Notes under the pieces: model-generated
What the model was told of the DNA's origin: nothing
Seen by the model: only the letters and a program-made list of their open reading frames with translations
The model's database searches: none
In this document: positions 1 through 10,217 of the stretch, one piece after another
Position numbering within the stretch: position 1 is the first letter of the stretch
How the letters are laid out: every line of letters begins with the position of its first letter
Translations under genes and position numbers: made by a program
Assembly (NCBI GenBank): GCA_947359465.1
Contig: OX375872.1
Coordinates: forward strand, 83,322,931 to 83,386,930
Origin: Metellina segmentata
Taxonomy: Eukaryota; Arthropoda; Arachnida; Araneae; Tetragnathidae
Length of the DNA stretch: 64,000 nt
Reading direction: 5' to 3'

Positions 1-122
1 GTTAAAATGAAACGAAATTTTACACATGTAAGTACTACTTTGATATAAGTAAGTGATTAGAAAATCAAAGAAAAAGGATCATTTATTACAGAAAAAAGTA
101 CAAATAAACGGAAGTTTCAGTA

Positions 123-1200
123 CTATGTTGGACCCCCTCTACCGCGAATGCACGATGCGATACGAGCGGGCATTGAGGCATACAAGTTCCGTATGATGTC
201 CTGAGACATCTCGTTCCACAGTTGCTGTAAACGCGCCTCTAGTTCGGCCAAACTCGTAGGGTGTCCAACTTACAGTCCGAAATGATCCCAGATTAGCTCG
301 ATTGGTGACAAAACTGGGGATCGAGCAGGCCAGAGAAATGGGGTAATGTGGCGGAGGCAGTCTTGTGACATCCTTGTTGTGTGTAGCCGAGCATTGTCTT
401 GTTGAAAAATGGCTACTGGGAGCCCTGCCATGAGTGACATCAGATGTGGCTGAAGAATGTCATGGACATACCGCTGGGCTGTCATTGTGCCATGGATCAA
501 TATTAGGGGTGACCGTGTATCATAAGCAATGGCACCCCATACCATCACACCAGCTGTGGGAGCGGTGTGTCGCTGTAAAGCGAAAGCAGGATTGAGGCTT
601 TCACGACGGAGCCTTCACACACGAACACGATTGTCATCACTGCTCAAATTGAATCTAGATTCGTCGCTGAAGACGACCTGGTTCCATTACGTTGCAGTCC
701 AATCCATTACGTTGCAGTCCAATCCATTACGTTGCAGTCCAATCCATTACGTTGCAGTCCAATGTGAAAGACCCCACTCCAAACGGAGGCATCGGTGGGT
801 GGGTGTCTATGGCAGCACACGTAATGGGCGCAGCGATACCAGATGTCCTTCAGCCAGGCGACTTGCGATGGTTCGGGAAGACACAGGGGCCCGTAGTGAA
901 GGAAGGTGCTGCCAGTGTCTGGATAGCGGCCAATGAGGCAGTTGGCTATATGCGTGCGTCTCGTATGATGTGACGGTCTTCTCGACGACTGGTCTGTCGA
1001 TTGCGTCCTGAGCCTGGTCGCCGTGTATATGACGTCTATTCTGTCCACTGGTCCCAACACCTCCTCACAGTAAAATCAGAACGGCCTACTTGACGAGCTA
1101 CTCGCGAAGCTGACCACCCAGCTTCCATCATCACGATGATTCTTCCCCTCTAGAACTCTGACAGCTGCTCATATTGTCTTCGATGGCGGCGTAACGGCAT
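123..1200 (-). pseudogene. Tc1-family transposase, decayed
   Basis: The frame starts at an ATG at 1200 (MPLRRHRRQYEQLSEF) and ends at a TAG at 123-125 after a SMPxRIASC-type C terminus. Tc1 DDE transposases cut and paste DNA at TA sites; an N-terminal paired-like HTH region binds the ends. All three catalytic residues survive: D in FSDESRF (codon 663-665), D in QQDNARLH, and E in SPIE (codon 297-299), with 32 residues between the last two, fewer than the classic 34. Breaks include a TAG at 1150-1152, a TGG-to-TGA change at 615-617 (RVRV then stop), a TAA at 270-272 after the WDHFGL block, and at least one frameshift between the N-terminal and catalytic parts. It cannot make an active enzyme as it stands. 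Confidence 0.9.
684..763. repeat. 20-bp tandem repeat, four copies, inside the transposase
   Basis: The unit CCATTACGTTGCAGTCCAAT occurs exactly four times with no mismatch (684-703, 704-723, 724-743, 744-763). It lies just upstream, in coding direction, of the first catalytic aspartate. Intact relatives should have one copy. The three extra copies add 60 bp, or 20 codons, so they do not themselves shift the frame. Confidence 0.97.
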
Positions 1201-1649
1201 AACTACCACAGCGTTTCCTTTGCAAAAGATTAAGTACACTCAAACAAGCTCTGCTTACCTGTTTTATACTCCAAGGACAACGAAGTTCAACGCCCTCAAG
1301 TGGCATTACGCAATGCGCAATCAAGCTGCATTTCTAATCATTTGCATATCTGGCCGACATGTACCTTCACGCCAAGTTTCGTTAAGATTCCTCAATTATT
1401 TCCTGGTGTGCAAATTTTTATGGCAATGAGTGTATATTGCATGAAGAATCCGTATCAGTTATAAAGTGCATCATAAATAGCCTTCTACAGATGGAATCCC
1501 ATTCTACTTTCAGCCTATCGTCTTACTTCTCTAACTGTGATAGCAAAATATCTACATCTTCTTCAATTTTGGAAACGAAAATTGGCCGCAATTATTGCAC
1601 AAGTGCTTCCTATACACTACCCTACAATAATGGACCGGACGCCAGCGGA

Positions 1650-2115
1650 TTTGCGTAAAATGCAACTAATTGTTTGGGGGTGTTTTTCGTGGTATGGCCT
1701 GCTACTTTTGCATGTTATTCCTGGTAAATTGAACGCCGACGCCAACATAAACATTTTGGACAATCAGGTTCTTCCTACGTTTTGGCAATTTTATGGAATG
1801 GACGAATGTTACTTCCAGGGCTACAACGCTCCATGTCATGCTGCAGCCTCTGACAAGCAGAGGTATCAAAATATGGATGTAAAACGGCTTTCCTGACCTG
1901 CCCAGAGTCCCGACCTAAACCCCATATAACGTTTGTTGGACGTGTTAGAGCGACGCTTATGGACCAGGGAACCAAGTCCGAAATATAGCTAGATGAGCTA
2001 GCGATATTCTTGCAGCAGGAATAGACACAAATACCCCTAGCTGTGTATCAAAACCTTGTTTAAAGTATGCCCAGAAGGGTTGCTAGTGTAATTGCAGCAA
2101 GTGGGAGACCATCCC
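1650..2115 (+). pseudogene. Tc1-family transposase, C-terminal half, decayed
   Basis: The frame opens at LIVWGCFSWYGL and continues to a SMPRRVASVIAA-like C terminus near 2.1 kb. The second catalytic Asp of the QDDNAPCH block is Tyr here (FQGYNAPCH, codon 1822-1824). The Trp before PAQSPDLNPI is a TGA stop (1894-1896), and the catalytic Glu codon is TAA (1927-1929). The two sites are 34 residues apart, the classic DD34E spacing. The N-terminal DNA-binding region and first Asp are absent. This is a dead fragment. Confidence 0.85.
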
Positions 2116-2324
2116 CTTATTAAAGCATGTATTATTTCCCTTATACTAGTGGTCGGAAAACCGCCCCTTTTGAGTCAGATGAGTGCGGTTGTTCCACGAA
2201 TCGATTTCGACTAAATACTGAAAAAGAGTAAATATCTCGCTGGTAATGCGAGGAAGAAAACAGTTGAGGAACTTCAGAAGTCAATAAAAATCAAGTTCTG
2301 TATTTAATTATTGGGTGCAATCTT

Positions 2325-3070
2325 CCAACAATTTTATTATTGCAAGCTTTATTGCATCCGTAGAAGCTATTCCGAGATTTCTTACAACAAGGCAGAAATT
2401 CTTTAAAAAATTGAAGATTTACCACTGTTTGCTAAAACAGTAAAAGACAGAACAGTCAAAATGTCTTCGAATATAACCAATCAGAAAATTTAAGATCTTA
2501 AATTGATTTCAGTTTTATCCATAGCTCTTAACAAATCTAGTCACATAAAGAAGCTTTCAGGAATTCAGAAATAGCATGGCGACGTTGGCCTTTGTTAAAA
2601 ACCTCAGTTCTGACGTAACAGAATTGAATTTTTCTCCCATTAATATTGACATTGGAGCTTATGAAATGCAATTACGGGAATTAAAAACAAAGAATTATGG
2701 AGCTCAAAATTTGAACGCCTTAATGCTGATATGGAAAAATTCGGAGAAAAATAAATGTGATCTTAGTTTACAGAAAAAGTAGTCTACTTTGAAAGATCTG
2801 GGAAGGAAGGCATGCTAATTTCAATACCTGGAATAGAATTCCTGACTCATATGATCAGTTAAAAAAACTAGAAATTGCTGTTCGTTCACTCTTTGCCATA
2901 TATTACATATTCATGTAAACAATTATTTTCAGGCATGAAACTTATCAAAAATAAATTGAGAAATAGTCTTTTTGATGAGAACTTGGAATCTTGCTAGAAA
3001 TTAAAAACAACATACAAACCTGACTTATCCAAACTTTCCAAGGAAATGCAAGGTCATTGTTGACATTAAA
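2325..3070 (+). pseudogene. hAT-superfamily transposase relic
   Basis: Plus-strand frames hold two recognisable hAT blocks. The first (about 2325-2570) resembles the part of ZBED/GTF2I-like hAT transposases reading LPLFAKTVKDRTVKMSSNI. The second (about 2580-3060) contains the C-terminal dimerisation region, with TWNRIPDSYDQLKKLEI and LSKLSKEMQGH visible. The middle of the catalytic domain is missing, and several stops and frame changes split the rest. The longest open piece, 2576-2782, is one fragment of this relic and not a gene. Assignment rests on remembered family patterns, so the superfamily call is firmer than any subfamily. Confidence 0.65.
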
Positions 3071-3194
3071 TGCATGTTTTGTCATATTTTTATTTTAATG
3101 TAAAAAATATTATTTATTCAATAAATAAGATTATTCTTATGATATCTGGTTTTATTTAATGTTCAATCTAGTTTATTCCTAAACTAGTTAATTT

Positions 3195-3248
3195 TTTTTT
3201 CAAGAACCATGTTCTTAAGCTTCCCTAAGAGCATGGTTCTTGAAAAAA
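3195..3248. repeat. Short hairpin-forming inverted repeat
   Basis: TTTTTTCAAGAACCATGTTC (continuing TT) at 3195-3216 pairs with its complement at 3227-3248 with one mismatch across 22 bp, leaving a 10-nt loop AAGCTTCCCT. It lies between the hAT relic and the right TIR of the composite. It could be a pair of abutting transposon ends or a chance palindrome. Nothing shows that it is transcribed. Confidence 0.8.
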
Positions 3249-3391
3249 CAACTTGTCTCTCTCTCAAAAGAAATGTTAATCGTTGTTCTGCTGATCTTTG
3301 GCTCTTTTTTGTCTAATGAGTTTGCCAACCACTATCATTTGCCTTATACCATCACATCTTGCTGTCCGGTCCATTATTGTAGGGTAGTGTA

Positions 3392-5440
3392 TGTCCTAGG
3401 ATGAGTGAGGTTAAAAAAAGAAATATACTAAGACTTTATTGACTGTTTTATATTTAGTTCAAATTGCTCTATCAACTTATATAAACTTCATGCTTACAGT
3501 CCAAATTACAATGTCCTTTTTGCAGGTTTTCATTATTTTCCTACGAAAGTTTTCATAAGTTTATAAAGTTTACCAGATGGTTGATTTATTTTGTATAGAA
3601 CGTATTTCTGAAAGAACATTATTTGGTAGAGTTCACCTCAACAGGATTTAATTGGTATAAAAGTTTAGCAGTCCAAAATACAAACTTGTCCTTATACTAC
3701 TTCAACGATAGTTTTCATACATTTTTCATCTCTTTCAGAAAAAGCGTGGAAATACATGATGCATTTCCATGAATGGATTTTTGAACCTGAATAGCAGATG
3801 TTTCTTCCATTAGCTTGAAATTGGCTTCTAAATAAACGAGAAATATCATCATGTGTGAATTTTATTCCAAACTCTAAAGGTATGGGTATGTTTAATCGAC
3901 TATTATTTGTTAGGTTATGCCCATTCTATACATTCTGCAGCGATAGTTTAAGCTAGAGGAATCTAAATTCGTGAATAAATTTATTGTTGTAGAACATTGA
4001 TTTTTCAGCATCGCTCAAATTTATTTTAAATATTTTAACATTGAAGCATAATAAAAAGTATTGTTTCATTTTGTTACATTGGATGGACTCTTTCTTTTTA
4101 AGAAAATGAACAAATGAATGAAGAAAAGTAAAAAAAAAATGGATTGTCTTCCTACTTTAGAGCCACGTGAGTAAATTCGTTCTGTTCGCAAAGAGTAACT
4201 CATTAAATGTATTCTCATTTAAACCTTAATTGCGTGAATCTCAAAAATTGCATAAAAACGTTTCAAAGTGGATTCCTATTGTACTTTTCATTTTTTAACT
4301 TTGCTAATTGATACCGTACTTTTGGAATGATTTAAATTATATTTTTATTGTATTAGCCAAACATATTTTTGCATTAAATTAATTCGATTCGATTTTTGCA
4401 AAAATTAAAAATGTATCCAAATATATATTTAATCAAGTTCTTTTGCAATTTCTTTCACAATTATTTTCTGTTTCCTTTCAGAATTCTAAGTGAGTTTATA
4501 GTAATTTTCAATTTAATGAGTCACACTACTTAGCATAATATAGAACTTTTACTGTAAATATGATGCGGTGACACATGCTTACAAAAGTTTACCAGTGCAA
4601 CTTTTTTGACCAATTTCTTACTCAAAAGTGAAATGTTTTCTTGGCCAAAAATAACTGAGAATACTTTTAATTTGTTTCAAAATAATACTGTAAATTTCTT
4701 ACATCCTAATAGACCGTTCTGAGCACAAGAGGGATGTTAATTAACTACCTAACTAAATTACTTATAATCGCCTTATAGGGACTACTTTAGGACCGCGAGA
4801 AATTTTCGCTTACCACATTAATACCAGGAAACGTTTTAAACAACGCAAATGGTAATTCGAATAGATGATTCTGATTAATACTATGAAGAATACCATTTCA
4901 ATCGATGGAGATTAATTTTGAGTGAACAAATGTTCTTCCATTATGACAGAGGAACAGATTTTAGACATTTCAAAATAGTGTATCTCTTTTCTTTATGAAG
5001 ATATATTGAAAAATATACCATCATTTATTTTAAATTCCTGTCTGAATAAAGTCATCGTGTCTCAGAAACTTTCTTTTTCGGATCAATATCCTAAAAATCA
5101 AAATAAAAAATATACATAGTAAATTTTATGCATCCAAATCAATACGTGTCAACAATATTGACTTAAAATTTCAAGACCAAATTTGTGAAGAGCTGAGTAG
5201 TGCTTTTTCAAGCAACTTAGTTCAGTTTATTAAAAGGAAACTAAACTGACGTATCAACCGTAAAAACAAAACTAACGAGATCAACGGCAGAGAGAAATGT
5301 GTTGACGTTCATGCATTCACATTATTAGTTTAGAAAATTTGGAAGACGTTATTTGTTGTAGGCTAAGCAACTTGACATCATCAGGTTGCTGACTGATTTT
5401 GCTCAAGCCATTACACTAGAAAAGAGGTATGCTTATCGGT
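3392..5440. other. AT-rich stretch without recognised features
   Basis: I see only AT-rich sequence with short A and T runs and frequent stops in all frames. No transposase motif, splice-flanked open frame or repeat array was recognised. Confidence 0.5.
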
Positions 5441-5699
5441 AGTAAACTGTGAATGGCAACGCTGGCCGGGTGTCAGCCACACGCTAATTCAGTGATCATC
5501 TACCCCAAAGCAGAAGCGCGATTGGCCATCAAGCATGATGTACTGCCATTCTATGTCTGTTCACTTCTCTCATGCAGGACACCACTCTAAGCCGAACCGA
5601 CGATGCTAGTTAGCCATCACTTCCAACAGCTGCTCCCCTCTAGTTGTGGTAGTGTAACAATGATATCCTTCAATATGTTGCTTGGCCTCCCATGTCAAA

Positions 5700-6068
5700 T
5701 GTCCAATGGCCTTTACTATTAGTACAGTGCCCCAGCACACAAGACTCACTTCTCCCAAGAAGGCATCCATAGTGTTTAAATCCTTCTTCGGCAAGCGAGA
5801 TCTGCACACCTTTCACTGATTGAGCATCTATAGGATATGCTAGGCCTTCAATTGTACCAATCCTGCAATATAAGTGATCTATACCAGCAGTTGTGGAGTA
5901 TTTGGTACAATTTTTCACAAGATAGATTAAGGTTTGACAGCATGTCACGCCGTATATTGGTACGTACCAGAGGGGATTTACAACTTACAAATTTATGATT
6001 CATTTCATTGTTCAATAATAATCTTTTAGCTTTGATATTGTGTGTGATTACATCTTTATCTTTCCATA
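5700..6068 (+). pseudogene. Tc1-family transposase, 3' relic
   Basis: From about 5716 one plus-strand frame reads through to a TGA at 5996-5998. It passes YSAPAHKTH (where QDNAPAHK is expected, so the second catalytic Asp is Tyr), SLIEHL (catalytic Glu codon 5822-5824), LYQQLWSIW and a SMSRRI-type C terminus. Internal TAA and TAG stops break it. The 5.45-5.70 kb sequence is also GC-richer and may be an earlier part of the same copy, but I cannot place it in frame. The 3' end, including about 60 bp past the stop, is closely related to another relic at 19.99-20.14 kb. Confidence 0.7.
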
Positions 6069-6070
6069 TA

Positions 6071-7296
6071 CACTGAAGAGCCAAAACATTGTGTCCACCT
6101 ACTCAATAACGCGTTGCGCCTCCTTTGGCCTGCAAAATAGCTGCAACTCGACTGGGCATATATGCCACAAGTTCTTGGTAAATGACTGGAGACAGGTTGT
6201 ACCATATGTCTAATCAGCGGTCACGCTAAGTCGAGATATTCGGACATGGTGGTATTTGAGCTCTGAGCTGTCGCTTCATGCCACCCCAAATATGCTCTAT
6301 CGGATTAAGATCTCGCCGAGTTAGGTGGTCAGGACATTAAGTGGAATTCATCAGTATGCTCCTCGGACCACTCCAACACAATCCGAGGCTTGTGACATGG
6401 GGCGTTGTCCTGCTGGAAGATTCGATTTCCAGTTGGGAAGACAGACGCCATGTAAGGGTGCAACTGATCCGCAATGATGTTCAGATAGTTCGCAGCGTTC
6501 ATGGTGTGTTCTACCACAACTACGGGTTCCAGATTCGCCCATGAGAACGTCCCCCAAAGCATAATACCTCCACCACCAGCCACTGTATGACCTTCTGTAC
6601 AAGAGGGGAGCAACTGTTCGCCGCCTGGCAGACGGTGTACCCTGACACGACCAACTACGTGATGAAAGAGAGATCGGGATTCATATGACCAGGCAACTCT
6701 GTTCCACTCATCCATGGTCTAATCTCGATGTTCCCGGGCCTACTGTATGCCTAGTTGACGATGACGCTTGGACAACAGAGGCACATACGAGTGGAACGTC
6801 TGCAGCATAGTCCCATATCAAACAGTGTCAGCTGAACTGTGTGTTCCGAAGCACTCGCGCTTGGACCTGCATTGCATTGGGTTGTCAGCTGAGCCACTGT
6901 CTCGCGCCGATTTTGCTTTACTAAGCGGGACAGTCTCCGACGTACTTTTTCTTTGATGACGCGTGGACAACCAACACATTGGCGTCTACTGCTGGTGTCA
7001 TCGTCATTTATCCACTTTGCATGAATACTAACAACGGCAGATCGTGAACAACCTACCAGTCGTGAAGTTTCGGTGATACTCGATCCGAGTCTTAAGGTCA
7101 TTACGATCTGCCCTCTATCAAATCCGCTTATACTAGCAGCCTTTCCCATCACTCGCAAAAGTAAGCGCAAGAATGATTACTTACCTTTTCCAGCAGCAGT
7201 TAAACACCATACTCACTTAATCACGTGCCCTCCACGTCATCCAGACGAGTTCATTGAAAAATTTGGGGATGGTCATGATGTTTTGGCTCGTCAGTG
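6071..7296 (-). mobile_element. Tc1-like transposon, both ends present, decayed
   Basis: The left end CACTGAAGAGCCAAAACAT follows TA at 6069-6070. The right end is its imperfect complement, read from the minus strand as CACTGACGAGCCAAAACAT, and is followed by TA at 7297-7298. The inverted ends match at about 22 of 26 positions. The 1226-bp length suits a Tc1 copy with little internal loss. Confidence 0.92.
6130..7149 (-). pseudogene. Tc1-family transposase, multiply broken
   Basis: The likely start is the ATG at 7149 (MGKAASISGFDRGQIVMTL), followed by an HTH region (TSRLVGCSRSAVVSIHAKW). A frameshift falls near 6790. Two Trp codons before the catalytic block read TAG (in the QWAREH and HRDWTM blocks). 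The first catalytic site reads VAWSYESRS, so Asp is Tyr (TAT). The second Asp is intact in QQDNAPCH. Beyond it a TGG-to-TGA stop precedes PPNS, and one extra base shifts the frame just before DLNPIEH, leaving the Glu in another frame. It is clearly inactive. Confidence 0.9.
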
Positions 7297-7659
7297 TACC
7301 CCATCTCACATGCTTACTTTCATTCCCATAGATCGTCCTTCATTGTGTTTATCTTTAATTTATTAAATTTAATTGGCTACTTAACCTTGATAGATTTATG
7401 TTAAATAATTACTATGAAAGCTTATGCTTGAAATGGAAAGTTGACACTGCTATAAAAATACGATAAAAGGATTGTTATATGCAAATAAATTAAAAATCGT
7501 GATATAATCTACGTTTCCAATGGTTATTTTTATCTGATCATAAAAAATTATACTGAGCACTTTGATATCAGCAGACAATAACCCAGTAATAAATATCTGC
7601 GTTACTTAAAAAATCAATTCAGGTAAACAGGTTCAACGAAAAGTACTTTTATCATGAAC

Positions 7660-8296
7660 TACAAGGGTCGTTGGATTAGTTTGGTAAATTTCTGTTTTCG
7701 CTAAATTAATTTGGTGATGTTATGACTGGCAGGAGTCACTCTTCAAACCCCCCGGCTCGTGTCAAATTTTAACCAGGAGATACACTTTATTTGCTTTCTA
7801 CAGACGTTTGAAGTTAGCATTTGAACAGCTACCATAAAAATGAAAACATTAATGAGTTCAGTGAAGGAATAAAACAATTTTAATTAAAAAAGTAGACAGC
7901 CTTTCAGATCAAGGAGGATTTGCATGCAGTTTATGAAGACTGCACTAGTATTTATGATGGTGTATTTGTGGATAAGTGAATTTAAATGGGACCACACACG
8001 TACACTAAAGATGAATTGCTCTTTTGACTCCCAGTCGAGGTCACCATAACAGATATCGTTGAAAATTCCATGTTATCATTATGGAAGTTCGTCGAATAAA
8101 AGTGAGTGATATTGTTGAGACCATAGGCATCTAAACTGGATGAGTGCATAATAACCTGCTTGAAAATTTGAAAATGATAACGATGCATGCACGATGGGTG
8201 CCGCGATTGTTGATTGTCGACCAAAAAACTCACGTGAAACGACATTTCAACGTAGTGTTTGCGAATGTTTACCCACAACCAGCAGAACCTTCAAAG
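7660..8296 (+). pseudogene. mariner transposon, 5' part, interrupted by a Tc1
   Basis: TACAAGGGTCGTT at 7660 resembles a mariner terminus beside TA. Coding remains are clear from about 8030. One frame gives EVTITDIVEN, and after a frameshift a second gives EVRRIKVSDIVETIGI, then stops, then HARWVPRLLIVDQK. ARWVPRLLxxDQK is a hallmark of mariner transposases just before the catalytic domain. The frame stops abruptly at 8296 at the end of a Tc1 insertion and resumes, slipped by one base, at 11128. Mariner enzymes are DD34D cut-and-paste transposases; this copy is broken by stops as well as by the insertion. Confidence 0.8.
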
Positions 8297-8809
8297 TATA
8301 CTGCTGTTTGTAAAAAATGCAACGCCATGAAAGAGTCATCAAAATTTAAGGAAATTTAATACACAAACGGCTTGTATTAATAAAAATAAATGAATAAATT
8401 TTCAAAGCAAAAAAGCAATATTAAGTGTTTGAAATCCGTATTTGGTGTAGCCACCACGTGCTGCAATAAGTGCTGCTATACGACGTGGCATGGATTAAAA
8501 CTGATGTTGAATGTCTGCTTGTGGAAGATAATTCAATATTGTTTGTATGCGCACCCAAAGTTCGTCTTTTGAAACTGTAGGACGCGGCTCTCGAGCGAGA
8601 CGCCGAACAACCAAATCCCACACTTGCTCAATAGGCGACATATCCTGCGAATAATAGGCCAAGGAAGAAGTTGCATATCTTGGGCTGAAAAGAAGTCTCG
8701 AACATTCCTTGCAACATGTGGGCGTGCATTATCCTGTTGAAAGATAGCTCCACGGATACCTTGAAGGAAGAGAAAGATTTCGGGCTCTAGCACTTCACGG
8801 ACGTATCTA

Positions 8810-10217
8810 CACTACTGGCCACCGTAAATGCAACACCCTGAATGAAACATGCAAATAATATGAGATTTACAACATGCATTAGCGGAGCTCAGATCTGCAA
8901 ATGATTAGAATTTTAGCGCAGACGCACATCACGCGCACCTGTGGCCCCACTTCAAAGCGCTATTTAAGGCTTGGAGATTTCGACGATTTCAAATACGGCA
9001 ATTGTGTTTTTCTTGTGGATTTTTCAAAAAACGATCAATTATGCCTCGTAGAAAACAGCGATCATCTTTTGATCAAGTATTCGAGTTCGACAGAGGAAGG
9101 ATTGTGGCCTATCGAGATTGTGGATTATCTTTCAGGGAAATCGATAGTCTTGTTGGACGAAACCAAACAACTGTAATGCGGATTTGTGATCGTTGGATGC
9201 AGGAGGGTACGACGGACCGACGTGTTCGATCGCATCCACCTCAGTGCACCACTTCACGTGATGACAAGCATATTGTGCGTATGGCAGTGACGGATCGCTC
9301 AGTCACATCACGAACCATAGCACAGCACATTCAGTCTGTAACGCATCATCCAGTGTCTGCGCGTACCATTCGACGCCATTTACATCAGAATGGTTTGTCC
9401 GCAAGACGTCCATTGCTTCGTCTACCCTTGACGCAGAACCACAGACGTCTCCGCCGCCTATGGTGCGATGAAAGAAGGATGTGGACGGCAAAATGGAATG
9501 AAATTGTCTTTACTGACGAGTCACGTTTCTGTCTGCAACACCACGATGGTCGGATTCGAGTCTGGAGACACCGTGAAGAGAGGATGCTGAACAGCTGCGT
9601 TATGCACCGCTACACTGGTCCTGCACCGGGTATTATGGTATGGGGCGGTATTGGATATCACTCTCGCACTCCTCTAGTACGCATTGCCTGTACTTTAAAC
9701 AGCCAGCGCTACATCTTCGATGTGTTGGAGCCAGTTGTCCTTCCTTACCTTCAGGGTTTGCCCTCAGCCATATTTCAACAGGGTAATGCGCGACCACACG
9801 TGGCAGGCATTGCCCAAGTGTTCTGCGTCAATCGCCAGAATGAATTGCTTCCCTGGCCAGCTCGCTCTACGGATCTTTCGCCGATAGAAAAATGTGGTCC
9901 ATGGTTGCTCAACGATTGACCCATATTACATCCCCAGCTGCCACAACAGATCAATGTTTTCAACGTATGGAAGCTGCTTGGTCTGATGTACCCCAAGAAC
10001 ACATCCGAAGTCTCTTTGAATCAATGCCGAGGCGTGTGGCAGCGATGATCTCCAACAATGGCGGCTACTCTGGCTACTGATTTTGGCAGGAACCACACTT
10101 CATAGAAGTCTATAAATTTAATCATTTGATAATTGGTCAACATGTTATCAAAAAAAATAAATTTTATTGTGATATCTCTTGTCTTTCTTGGTGTTGCAAT
10201 TTGGGTGGCCAGCAGTG
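8810..10217 (+). mobile_element. Tc1-like transposon (inner Tc1), nearly complete
   Basis: The left end CACTACTGGCCACCGTAAAT follows TA at 8808-8809. The right end, read from the minus strand as CACTGCTGGCCACCCAAATT, is followed by TA at 10218-10219. The ends differ at a few positions over about 28 bp. The 1408-bp element inserted into the transposase of the outer Tc1 in the opposite orientation. Confidence 0.95.
9041..10080 (+). pseudogene. Tc1-family transposase, near full length, catalytically altered
   Basis: I take MPRRKQRSSFDQVFEFDRGR at 9041 as the start; an in-frame ATG at 9002 would add 13 residues. The order is an HTH (about residues 20-60), a second HTH-like part (SVTSRTIAQHIQ to HHPVSARTIRRHL), then the DDE domain. 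The first Asp is present (FTDESRF, residue 159, codon 9515-9517). The second is Gly: QQGNARPH, GGT at 9782-9784, residue 248. The Glu is present (SPIE, residue 283, codon 9887-9889), giving 34 residues between sites 2 and 3. One base is missing from the A run at 9888-9892, ending the frame at 9919; the next frame runs from MWSMVAQRL to GGYSGY and a stop at 10080. The full length would be about 346 residues, normal for the family. There are no nonsense codons, so it is much younger than the copy around it. Confidence 0.93.

Larger units (their letters stand above)
1..1432 (-). mobile_element. Tc1-like transposon copy, left end off window
   Basis: The right end reads ATGGCAATGAGTG then TA (1433-1434), that is a terminus starting CACTCATTGCCAT on the minus strand beside a TA target. 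No matching left terminus is visible, so the copy runs past position 1 or has lost that end. Nearly all of the body is a broken minus-strand transposase. It is richer in GC than its surroundings. Confidence 0.85.
1615..3389 (+). mobile_element. TIR-bounded composite carrying Tc1 and hAT relics
   Basis: A perfect 26-bp inverted repeat bounds this segment. The left arm starts CACTACCCTACAATAATGG at 1615 and the right arm is its exact complement at 3364-3389. TA dinucleotides flank both sides (1613-1614 and 3390-3391), as expected for Tc1/mariner insertion. The left arm runs almost directly into the C-terminal half of a Tc1 transposase, so the N-terminal half is deleted. From about 2.3 to 3.1 kb the body instead holds hAT-type coding remains. 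The simplest reading is a Tc1 deletion copy that later received an hAT element. Confidence 0.75.

Noticed and set aside
529..1060. Overlapping open frames at 529-936, 692-973 (+) and 707-1060 (-)
   Set aside because: The plus frames are antisense to a Tc1 transposase, and the minus one is mainly an out-of-frame reading of it.
3195..3248. Hairpin as a microRNA precursor
   Set aside because: The stem is flanked by plain T and A runs, the loop is short, and it sits among transposon ends; there is no evidence of expression.
9303..9491. Antisense frames over the inner Tc1 (9303-9491, 9775-10002)
   Set aside because: They are shadows of the plus-strand transposase, which alone carries family motifs.
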